From positions 1 to 6,954 of the forward strand of contig DDES01000099.1 of the NCBI GenBank assembly GCA_002336765.1: DNA of 6,954 bases, read 5' to 3'. The position numbers and the translations under genes are program-made. This DNA is from Novosphingobium sp. UBA1948. GTDB taxonomy: Bacteria; Pseudomonadota; Alphaproteobacteria; Sphingomonadales; Sphingomonadaceae. A model generated the notes under the pieces. It was not told the DNA's origin, did not search any database, and saw only the letters and a program-made list of their open reading frames with translations. Shown in pieces: positions 1 through 6,700 of this stretch (position 1 is the stretch's first letter; every line of letters begins with the position of its first letter).

Positions 1-1
1 C

Positions 2-202
2 GCCGCCTTGCGCCGCAGTATGGCGGGTCTGCCCGCCCAGGGCAGCGCCGGTTCGGAGAGTGGCGCGCCCTACAAGGGTGGTCGCGCGCTGATGCAGAAC
101 CTGCGCCAGCGCATGCATGTCGATTTCGAGGCCGAGCAGCCCGCGGCGCCAACCTCCACCGATGACAATCAGGCCAACCCGCGCCGCGCCAGCGGCCAGT
201 AA
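2..202 (+). CDS. C-terminal fragment of an unidentified protein
   Basis: The frame is open from the window edge to a TAA stop at 200-202 and has strong G/C preference in third codon positions, so it looks coding. The 66 visible residues are hydrophilic. They include a basic, possibly helical stretch (YKGGRALMQNLRQRMHVDFE) and then a low-complexity tail rich in Pro, Ala, Asn and Thr that ends in SGQ. I see no membrane segment, catalytic motif or family signature, and I do not recognise the protein. Neither the TTG at 8 nor the ATG at 20 has a Shine-Dalgarno sequence in front, so this is read as the 3' end of a longer gene rather than a small complete one. It ends only 20 bases before the PilZ gene on the same strand, so the two are probably cotranscribed. 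A role in the same secretion or signalling locus is possible but unsupported. Confidence 0.7.
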   Translation, partial: AALRRSMAGLPAQGSAGSESGAPYKGGRALMQNLRQRMHVDFEAEQPAAPTSTDDNQANPRRASGQ

Positions 203-210
203 AGCGCGAA

Positions 211-215
211 AGGAG
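211..215 (+). promoter_or_regulatory. Ribosome binding site of the PilZ gene
   Basis: AGGAG lies 7 bases before the ATG at 223. It is a strong Shine-Dalgarno match at near-ideal spacing and fixes the PilZ start. It sits in the short gap after the upstream stop codon, consistent with two genes in one transcript that are translated separately. Confidence 0.75.
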
Positions 216-222
216 TTAGATC

Positions 223-570
223 ATGGGACTTTTCAGCCGTTTTGGCCGCCGTCGCAGCTTCCATCGCGCCGCCGAGCGCTATGACTGCCGCATCGAGGCG
301 CGCCTCCAGATGTGCGACAACGGGGTGATTTACGAAGGCCGCCTCAACAACCTGTCGGTGGGCGGGGCGATGTTCCGTCCCGCGCTGGTCTATCTGCTGG
401 AACAGCGGGGTCCGGTGCTGCTCTATGTCAACGGCGGCGAGATCGAGGCCCAGATCGTGGCCACCACGCCACAGGGCTATGGCCTGCGTTTCGAACATGC
501 CATCGACGAGGCGCGCCTGCGGGGACTGCTGGCCGAAAGCAACCCGCCCGCCGTGCGCGAGGCTGCCTGA
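223..570 (+). CDS. Single-domain PilZ protein (predicted c-di-GMP receptor)
   Basis: A 115-residue cytoplasmic protein with no signal peptide or membrane segment. It carries both halves of the PilZ cyclic-di-GMP binding signature: RxxxR at R15-R19 (RAAER), preceded by a basic patch (RFGRRR, residues 6-11), and the [D/N]xSxxG motif at N43-G48 (NLSVGG). The strands that follow fit the six-stranded PilZ barrel (VLLYVNGGEIEAQIV, then YGLRFEH). In known PilZ proteins the arginines and the DxSxxG loop wrap around a c-di-GMP dimer. Asn in place of Asp at position 43 is a common variant. The length is typical of stand-alone PilZ adaptors, and there is no YcgR-N or enzymatic domain, so it probably acts by binding a partner. 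It follows the upstream gene by 20 bases and precedes the TolC-like gene by 96 bases. Control of adhesin export or surface attachment is an attractive inference, but the partner is unknown. Confidence 0.9.
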   Translation: MGLFSRFGRRRSFHRAAERYDCRIEARLQMCDNGVIYEGRLNNLSVGGAMFRPALVYLLEQRGPVLLYVNGGEIEAQIVATTPQGYGLRFEHAIDEARLRGLLAESNPPAVREAA

Positions 571-666
571 AATCACGTAAATTTACCCATGCAACCGTTG
601 TCCGAACCTTATCCAAGCTCTGTCTAGAAACGGGACAGTTCATTGGAACCTAGGGGCGGACACCTC
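571..666. other. Intergenic leader between the PilZ gene and the tolC-like gene
   Basis: This 96-base gap is more AT-rich than the flanking genes. It holds an inverted repeat (620-638), the 9-mer GCAACCGTT (591-599) that recurs at 3619-3627, and a likely ribosome binding site (GGCGGA at 655-660, 6 bases before the ATG at 667; AGGGG at 652-656 is also possible). I see no Rho-independent terminator after the PilZ gene. A TTGTCC at 598-603 could be a weak -35 box, but no good -10 sits at the right distance, so I do not call a promoter. The gap may hold one, or the tolC-like gene may be read through from upstream. Confidence 0.5.
620..638 (+). promoter_or_regulatory. Inverted repeat CTGTC-N9-GACAG upstream of the tolC-like gene
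   Basis: A perfect 5-base inverted repeat (620-624 and 634-638) with a 9-base spacer, ending 28 bases before the predicted tolC-like start. Its left side extended into the spacer, CTGTCTAG (620-627), and its right arm, GACAG, both recur in the inverted repeat just upstream of the RTX gene (3728-3747), where the spacer is 6 bases. It could be an operator for a shared regulator, or an RNA hairpin in the leader. A weak -10 resemblance (TCTAGA, 623-628) is a third reading. The function is inferred only from position and recurrence. Confidence 0.4.
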
Positions 667-2358
667 ATGAAACACACTTCGCAAGTGATGCGTCGCAGCA
701 CAGCGCTGACGCTGGTGCTGGCGACTTTGGCGATGGCGGCGGCCGCGCGCGGTACGACGACAGTCAGTTTTGCCAGCGTGCTGGAGGCCAATATCGCAGG
801 CCCGACGCCGGATGGCACACCTTTGGCCACAGCCCAGCAGGAACCGGCGCCGCCCCCCGCGCCCGAATTCCGCGAAAGAGCCCCGGCCCCGCTGGCCGAT
901 GCCGCGCCCCCCGCGCTGGCGGCGGGCAGCGAGAAATCCGGCACCGAAAAGCCGATGGAGCCCCCCGCCGACGCGGTGGAAAGCCTGCGCGACGCGATTG
1001 TCGCCTCGCTCAAGGCCAATCCGGAAATCCAGATCGCGCTGGCCCAGCAGGATGACGCGCGCTACGCCGTCGATGTCGCCCGCGCGGCCTATCTGCCGCA
1101 TCTCGATCTGACCGTGGGCTATGGCCGCGAATTCGCCAAGGCGGGCACGGCGGTCGAAACCTGGCGCAACCGTCTGGAAGGCACTGTCACGCTGGCGCAG
1201 ACCGTGTGGGACTTCGGCGTCACCACCAACGATATTTCCCGCGCCCGCGCCTCCTATCGCAGCGCGCAATGGGCCACGCGCGAAAAGATCGAGGGCATCT
1301 CCTACGACATCACCAGCGCCTATATCGGCGTGTTGCGCGCCGAACAGCTGGTCGATCTCGCCAATCAGGAAATCGACGCCTACAAGCGCGTGTTGCGCAT
1401 GGTGACGATCCAGAAGGATCTGGGCCTGACCACGCCTGCCGACGTTTCGCGCGCGCAGGCCCAGCTTGATGGCGGCCAGTCGCAATTGCTCGACCGCCAG
1501 AGCGCGTTGCAACAGGCGCGGCTCAACTATCGCCGCCTGACCGGCCATCTGCCCGCCCATGCCCAGCCGCTGGCTCCCGCCGCGTCGGAATTGCCGCCGC
1601 AGGTGGAGGACGCGGTCGATCTGATCGACCAGCGCAGCCCGCGCATGGCGCAGGCGGTGGAAGACCGCCGCTCGCTGGAAAAGCAGTATGCCAGCCAGAC
1701 CGGCACGTTTTTCCCGCGCGTCAGCCTGATGGTGCAGGGCAACCACAAATATGACGTGATGGGCAAGACCGGCATGGCCGACGATGCCCGCGCGATGGTG
1801 CAGGTGACCTACAACCTGCTCAATGGCGGCGCCGACCGTGCCACGCGCCAGCGTATCTCTGCCCGCATGCGCGAGGCGGACTACGAGCTGGACCGCCGCC
1901 GCCGCGAGGTGGAGCAGGACATCCGCACCGATTTCACCGCGCTGGAAGCCGCGCGCGCCAAGATCGCCACGATCAATGCCGAAATCGACAGCGCGACCAA
2001 GGTGGTCGATCTCTATCGCCAGCAGTTCCGCGAGGGCAAGCGCACCGTGTTTGAAGTGCTGGACAGCGAAAAGACGCTCTACGCCGCCAAGGCCAATCAG
2101 GTGGTCAACAGCGCGGCGATGAATCTGGCCGAATATCGCGTGTTGCAGAAGCTGGGCGGTCTGTTCGATCTGGTGTCGAGCCACGAGCCGCTGCCGCCGC
2201 TGGTCCGGCCTGTGAAGGCCAAGGATCCCGAGCCCAAGATGGCCCCCAAGGCCCCCAAGGCGAAGAAGGCCGAAAAGCCGCGCGATGCCGCCAAGAGTGC
2301 CGGCAAGCCCGAAAAACCGGAAAAGCCCAAGAAGGCCAAGAAGGTGAAGGCCGTCTAA
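667..2358 (+). CDS. TolC-family outer-membrane efflux/type I secretion protein
   Basis: A 563-residue TolC/OEP-family protein, a trimeric channel spanning the outer membrane and periplasm that serves as the exit duct for type I secretion or drug efflux. The start is ATG 667, with a GGCGGA ribosome site 6 bases upstream and a signal peptide right after it (basic start, MRR at 8-10, hydrophobic core about 13-26, Ala-rich cleavage region). An in-frame TTG at 643 would only add residues before the signal peptide. Residues about 40-100 form a Pro/Ala/Glu-rich spacer. The first OEP half starts near 106 (SLRDAIVASLKANPEI) and continues through AAYLPHLDLTVGYG near 140-153. The second half includes FFPRVSLMVQGNHKYD near 348, LNGGADRATRQ, and the TolC-typical GKRTVFEVLDSEKTLYAAK near 457-475. 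The last 47 residues (517-563) form a Lys/Pro/Ala-rich tail with 17 lysines, beyond the usual TolC end. The neighbouring giant RTX gene makes export of that protein the likely role. Its stop overlaps that of the convergent glycosyltransferase gene. Confidence 0.92.
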   Translation: MKHTSQVMRRSTALTLVLATLAMAAAARGTTTVSFASVLEANIAGPTPDGTPLATAQQEPAPPPAPEFRERAPAPLADAAPPALAAGSEKSGTEKPMEPPADAVESLRDAIVASLKANPEIQIALAQQDDARYAVDVARAAYLPHLDLTVGYGREFAKAGTAVETWRNRLEGTVTLAQTVWDFGVTTNDISRARASYRSAQWATREKIEGISYDITSAYIGVLRAEQLVDLANQEIDAYKRVLRMVTIQKDLGLTTPADVSRAQAQLDGGQSQLLDRQSALQQARLNYRRLTGHLPAHAQPLAPAASELPPQVEDAVDLIDQRSPRMAQAVEDRRSLEKQYASQTGTFFPRVSLMVQGNHKYDVMGKTGMADDARAMVQVTYNLLNGGADRATRQRISARMREADYELDRRRREVEQDIRTDFTALEAARAKIATINAEIDSATKVVDLYRQQFREGKRTVFEVLDSEKTLYAAKANQVVNSAAMNLAEYRVLQKLGGLFDLVSSHEPLPPLVRPVKAKDPEPKMAPKAPKAKKAEKPRDAAKSAGKPEKPEKPKKAKKVKAV

Positions 2359-3584
2359 CCTTTCAACACACGTTCGATCAGGCGCGCCTGCGCGGCCAGA
2401 CACAGGCGGAGCTCGTAACGCTCCACCACCGTCTGCCGCGCCGCCGCCCGCAGTTTCGCGCCGCGCTCGGGATCGTCCAGCGCGGCGCAAAGCGTTTGTA
2501 CCAGTGCATCGCCATCGTGGAACGGGAACAGCAACCCGTTCTCGCCATGCGCGATCACCTCGCGCACCGGCCCCGTGTCCGATGCCACCATCAGACATCC
2601 CGCCGCCATCGCCTCCATACAGCTCCACGAGAGCACGAAGGGGAAGGTGAGATAGAGATGCGCCGAGGAGACGCGCAGCAGCGCGAGATAGTCCGCATAG
2701 GCCAGCTTGCCCATGAAATGGACCCGCGCCGCATGTTCGCCCAGATCGACCTCGGCCAGCAGCTTGTCTTTCCAGCTCGCGAAAGGCGGCGGGGGTGACG
2801 GGCTGTAGCTCACCTCCTCGCCGCCCACGATCACCACTTGCGCCTTCGGCCGCGCAGCCAGCAGCGCGGGCAACGCCGCCATAAACACATGGAACCCGCG
2901 ATGTGGCTCCAGATTGCGGGCGATATAGGTGATGACTTCATCCCCGCGCGTCAGCACCCGCCCGTCGGGCAAGGCAAAGCGCGCGGCGGGATCGGGGCAC
3001 ACCCGCCCCGTGTCGATCCCGTCAAAGATCACCTCGATCCTGGGGCGCAGGAATTCGGGATGGCGGTCGGCCTGCCAATGGGTGGGCGAGAGGATGGCAT
3101 CGGCCTGCTCATGGCTCAGCGCCAGATGCGTGTTCATCATCCGCGATCGCGCCAGACCCTGAGGTGTTACCGGAAACAGCGGGTCAAATCCGATATCTCC
3201 CCCTTCGGCGCGGTAATAATATTCGCCATAGGTGATGATCTTGGCCTTGGGCCAGATATCGCGCAAAAACAGGGCCTCGCCCCAGCCCGGATGGGCCACG
3301 ATCAGATGCGGAAAATAGCCGTCGCGCCGCAGTTTCAGCCCTTCTTCCAACACTGCCCGCCCGAAACGTACAACTTTCTCGACAGGGGCCAGCAAGGCCT
3401 CGGATGTCTCGCGCTCCTGTGAAGGGGATGGATAGCGGAAAGTGCGTATGCGCTCGATGTCGACCCCTTCGCGGCGGGTCATAAAGCCTACGGAAAACTG
3501 CTTGGATTGGGCGAAAGTGGCGGCCAGAAAACGGAACTGGCCGGGCATGTTCTGGTGCAGGAAAAGGATCTCGCAAGCGCTCAT
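2355..3584 (-). CDS. GT4-type glycosyltransferase (GT-B fold)
   Basis: A 409-residue predicted cytoplasmic glycosyltransferase that would move a sugar from an activated donor to an acceptor; both are unknown. The N-terminal domain opens with ILFLHQNMPGQFRFLA (6-21), the hallmark of the GT4 subgroup with a Glyco_trans_4_3-like N-terminus, and includes AHPGWGEALFLRD (97-109) and the linker region VIFDGIDT (185-192). The C-terminal Glycos_transf_1 domain has YIARNLEPHRGFHVFM (220-235), VGGEEVSYS (253-261), and the donor-site segment YLTFPFVLSWSCMEAMAAG (311-329) followed by GPVREVI (338-344). Of the classical EX7E pair only E324 is present; the first position is F316, which I recall as normal for this subgroup. 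The start is ATG at 3584 because relatives begin right at this motif. The upstream TTG at 3656 lacks support, and AAGG stands about 9 bases before the chosen ATG. It is divergent from the RTX gene and convergent with the tolC-like gene. Glycosylation of the adhesin or a surface polysaccharide is inference. Confidence 0.9.
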   Translation of the reverse strand: MSACEILFLHQNMPGQFRFLAATFAQSKQFSVGFMTRREGVDIERIRTFRYPSPSQERETSEALLAPVEKVVRFGRAVLEEGLKLRRDGYFPHLIVAHPGWGEALFLRDIWPKAKIITYGEYYYRAEGGDIGFDPLFPVTPQGLARSRMMNTHLALSHEQADAILSPTHWQADRHPEFLRPRIEVIFDGIDTGRVCPDPAARFALPDGRVLTRGDEVITYIARNLEPHRGFHVFMAALPALLAARPKAQVVIVGGEEVSYSPSPPPPFASWKDKLLAEVDLGEHAARVHFMGKLAYADYLALLRVSSAHLYLTFPFVLSWSCMEAMAAGCLMVASDTGPVREVIAHGENGLLFPFHDGDALVQTLCAALDDPERGAKLRAAARQTVVERYELRLCLAAQARLIERVLKG

Positions 3585-3754
3585 CGGCGGGGCCTTGGAT
3601 TGACGGGTTTGGTGCTGCGCAACCGTTTGACGGGCAAGGCTTAGGCGGGGTGGCAAACGGCGGCAACCCTCGGTTTAACACCTATCCTCGTCTTGCGGGG
3701 TCTTTAGGGTTACTTTGTCATTAATCGCCCTGTCTAGTGTGACAGGGGATTGTG
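3585..3754. promoter_or_regulatory. Divergent intergenic region between the glycosyltransferase and RTX genes
   Basis: These 170 bases separate two divergently read starts (minus-strand ATG at 3584, plus-strand ATG at 3755), so promoters in both directions are expected here. The right half (about 3670-3730) is AT-richer than the flanks. Visible elements are a hairpin at 3728-3747, two copies of TTGACGGG (3600-3607 and 3627-3634, 27 bases apart), and GCAACCGTT (3619-3627), also seen upstream of the tolC-like gene. No pair of -35 and -10 boxes is convincing in either direction. The best partial match is TCTAGT (3733-3738) as a -10, which would leave an RTX mRNA leader of only about ten bases. 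Confidence 0.55.
3728..3747 (+). promoter_or_regulatory. Inverted repeat/hairpin covering the RTX gene ribosome binding site
   Basis: CCCTGTC (3728-3734) and GACAGGG (3741-3747) form a perfect 7-base inverted repeat around the 6-base loop TAGTGT. The right arm contains most of AGGGG (3744-3748), the Shine-Dalgarno sequence 6 bases before the ATG at 3755. If transcribed, the stem would hide the ribosome site. As DNA it could be an operator. CTGTCTAG and GACAG are shared with the repeat at 620-638. It is not a terminator, because no T-run follows. Confidence 0.5.
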
Positions 3755-6700
3755 ATGGTACGGATTTCTCGTGGCAAATCGGCTAAATCGGCCGGGGTGA
3801 CCAAGCGTGGCAAGGGGCGTGCCCCTGTGACGCCCGAGGACGTGCTCAACGCAGGCGATGGCGCCAACCCCCATGCCGCCGATGCTGGCGAGACGGGCAA
3901 GGCGGGCCAGTCCAATTTCGGCCTTGCCAAGATCGTGGCGCTCGACGCGGGCGACCGCGCGGTGCTCAACATGCCCTATGCCCCGTTCAAGGTCGAGATC
4001 ATCGACGTTGACGTGGTGCTGGTGTTCGACGACGGCAGCCGCATCATCATCCCCAACATGGCGCTGGCCGCTTTCTCGGGCAAGAAGCCTGTAATCCAGT
4101 TTTCCGACCGCGAATTCGCCGCCGACGAACTGGTGGCGCAGGTGGGCGAGATCGTCGAGCATGATGGCAGCCTCAACCTGAAACTGGCCTCGGGCGACGA
4201 TGGCAAGGCCGAAGGCGCCAAACCCGCGGTCCAGCCCGAGGATTCCGACGCCCAGCAGCAGCAACAGCAGCAGGAACAGGAAAAGCAGCACAAGTTCGAC
4301 GATCAGGGCAAGGCGCTGACCGAGAAGATCAGCAACAGCCAGGCTTCGTCCTCGGCACCGGCGGGCGTGATTTCCGCGCGCAGCGTGGTGCCCGCGCCCG
4401 ACGATGCGATCGGGCCGGCCGGCATCGGCAAGCTGGTGCCCAAGCTGACCTATGGCCTCTACAACGAGGAAGGCGTCAAGACCACGACCGAGAATGGCGC
4501 GACCGTCATCAAGGGTTCGGCGGGCGGCACCACCTCGTCCACCGACGCGACCTATACCGCGCAGACCGCCAAGGAAACGATCACCGGCACCGGCTCGTCC
4601 GACATCATCTATGCCGACACCACGGCGCAGGCCCCCGAAGGCACCAGCTTCCGCTCGCTCCATGTCGTGGCCGAAGTGCCCGCCAAGGGCCTGCAACTGC
4701 TCAAGATCCTGATCCCCTCGCTGCCCGAGGGCTATTCGATCGCCAATGCGACCAAGACCGCCGATGGCTGGCTGGTCGATGTCGATCAGGGCAATATCCA
4801 GAAGCTGACCTCGGTGACCACCACCGACACGGCCGGCAAGACCACCACGTTCAGCGCGCCGGCCAGCGAGAGCTTCTTCAGCTTCGACCTGCAACTGATC
4901 TACCACCTGCCCTCGACCGGCGCGGCGGCCAACAGCTCGGGCTTCCAGAGCGAATTCTACATGCCGGTCCAGCTTGGCCTGTCGACCGATGGCACCACCA
5001 GCACCTTTGCCACGCAGGTGTCCGACCACTTCGGCATCAAGGTGGTGACCGATGCCAAGGATATGGTGGTGGTCGATCCGATCACCGGCGATCCGGTCTA
5101 TGTGCTCTATTCGAACCCTCCGGGCAACATCATCAAGGCTGGCGACGGCGATGATGTGATCCACGCGGGCGCGGGCGCCGACGAGATCGACGGCGGCACG
5201 GGCAGCGACACCATCGCCTATGACCTGTCGGGCGAGGGCGTGAAGGTCGATCTTGCGACCGGCAAGGGCACTGGCGGCCATGCCGAGGGCGATACCTATA
5301 CCGGCATCGAGAATATCATCGGTTCGGCGCATAATGACACGCTGATCGGCGATGCGGGCAACAACACGTTCGACGGCGGCGCGGGCGCGGATTCCATCGA
5401 TGGCGGCGCAGGCACCGACACGGTTGACTATTCCAGGGCCTTTGCGGGCGTGGCCGTGCCGACCGGCGCGGACGAGGGCACGCTGGCCGGTGTCGAGATC
5501 CATCTCGACGGCAGCGCCAGCCACGGCGGCACCGCCGAGGGTGATACGCTTTCCAACATCGAACATGCCATCGGCTCGGCACGGGCCGACAAGCTCTATG
5601 GCGGCGCGGGGGCGGACAGTCTCGAGGGCGGCGCGGGGAATGATACGCTGGCAGGCGGCGCGGGCGCCGATACGCTGGCGGGCGGCGCGGGAATCGACAC
5701 CGCGGATTACAGCGCCAGCACCGGCGCGGTTTCCGCGCATCTGGACGGTACGGCGGGCAGCGGCAGCGACGCCGAGGGCGATGTGCTCTCGGGCATCGAA
5801 GTGCTGGTCGGCTCGGCTTTCAACGATACGCTGACCGGTTCGGCGGGCGATGAAACCTTCAAGGGCGGCGCGGGCGCGGATGCCATCGATGGCGGCGCGG
5901 GCACCGATGTCGTCGATTTCAGCACTTCCACGGTGGGCGTCGATGTCCATCTCGATGGCACGGCCAGCCACGGCGGCGAAGCCGAGGGCGACACCTATGC
6001 CAATATCGAAAGCCTGACCGGCAGCCAGTTTGCCGACCATCTGCTGGGCGCGGCGGCCAATGAATCGCTCTATGGCGGCATGGGCGACGATACGATCGAA
6101 GGCGGCGCGGGGGCGGATTCGCTCTATGGCGGCGATGGCGTGGATATTGCCTCCTATGCGGGCTCCAGCGCGGGCGTCATCGCCTCGCTGGATGGCACGC
6201 AGCAGTCGGGTGATGCGCTGGGCGATGTCTATTCCAGCGTCGAGGGTCTCGAAGGCTCGGCCTTCAACGACACGCTGATCGGCAGCACCACCGATGACAA
6301 GCTCTATGGCGGCGCGGGCGACGACGTTCTGAAGGGCGGTGCCGGCGCCGACACGCTCGACGGTGGCGACGGCTTTGACACCGTGGATTACAGCGGTTCG
6401 GCCGAAGCGGTGCAACTGCGGCTGGATGGCGCCCCGGGGCGCGGCGGCAATGCGCAGGGCGACATTCTCACCAATATCGAACATGCCATCGGCTCCAATT
6501 TCGACGACCTGCTGACCGGTTCGGCCCATGCCGACAGTCTGGAAGGCGGCGCGGGCGCGGATACGCTGGTGGGCGGCGCGGGTGCCGATACGCTGGTGGG
6601 CGGCGCGGGTATCGACACCGCCGACTATCGCGGCTCGGCCAGCGGCGTGACGGTCAGCCTGGACGGCACCATCGGCCACGGCGGCGATGCCGAGGGCGAC

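Noticed and set aside
8..202. A complete 64-residue gene starting at TTG 8, or 60 residues from ATG 20
   Set aside because: There is no Shine-Dalgarno sequence before either start and the frame is open to the window edge, so a truncated longer gene is more likely.
643..666. TTG 643 as start of the tolC-like gene
   Set aside because: ATG 667 has a ribosome site at proper spacing and starts a normal signal peptide; the added residues do not look like one.
640..2628. A 662-codon open frame on the minus strand antisense to the tolC-like gene
   Set aside because: It is a GC-rich mirror of a confidently identified TolC-family gene and also runs through the 3' part of the glycosyltransferase gene in another frame. 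The translation is rich in Arg, Gly, His and Ala with no family signature.
3600..3634. TTGACGGG direct repeats as paired -35 boxes
   Set aside because: Neither copy has a recognisable -10 hexamer 16-18 bases downstream, and the repeats are short. They may bind a regulator, but nothing else supports that.
3585..3656. TTG (minus strand, 3656) as start of the glycosyltransferase
   Set aside because: The extra 24 residues are not part of the family, whose members begin at the ILFLHQN-type motif; the ATG at 3584 fits.
3728..3747. Rho-independent terminator
   Set aside because: The stem has no following T-run on either strand and lies at the start of a gene.
3875..5000. LapG-type cleavage site near di-alanines (HAAD, LAAF, FAAD, GAAAN)
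   Set aside because: None has the T/P/A-A-A-G/A context expected for LapG sites, and most lie inside predicted folded segments.
3734..6679. A 981-codon open frame on the minus strand antisense to the RTX gene
   Set aside because: Its repetitive translation (for example RAAHQRIGTRAAHQRI) is just the reverse complement of the RTX repeats. The plus-strand frame has clear RTX motifs, a ribosome site and no stops.
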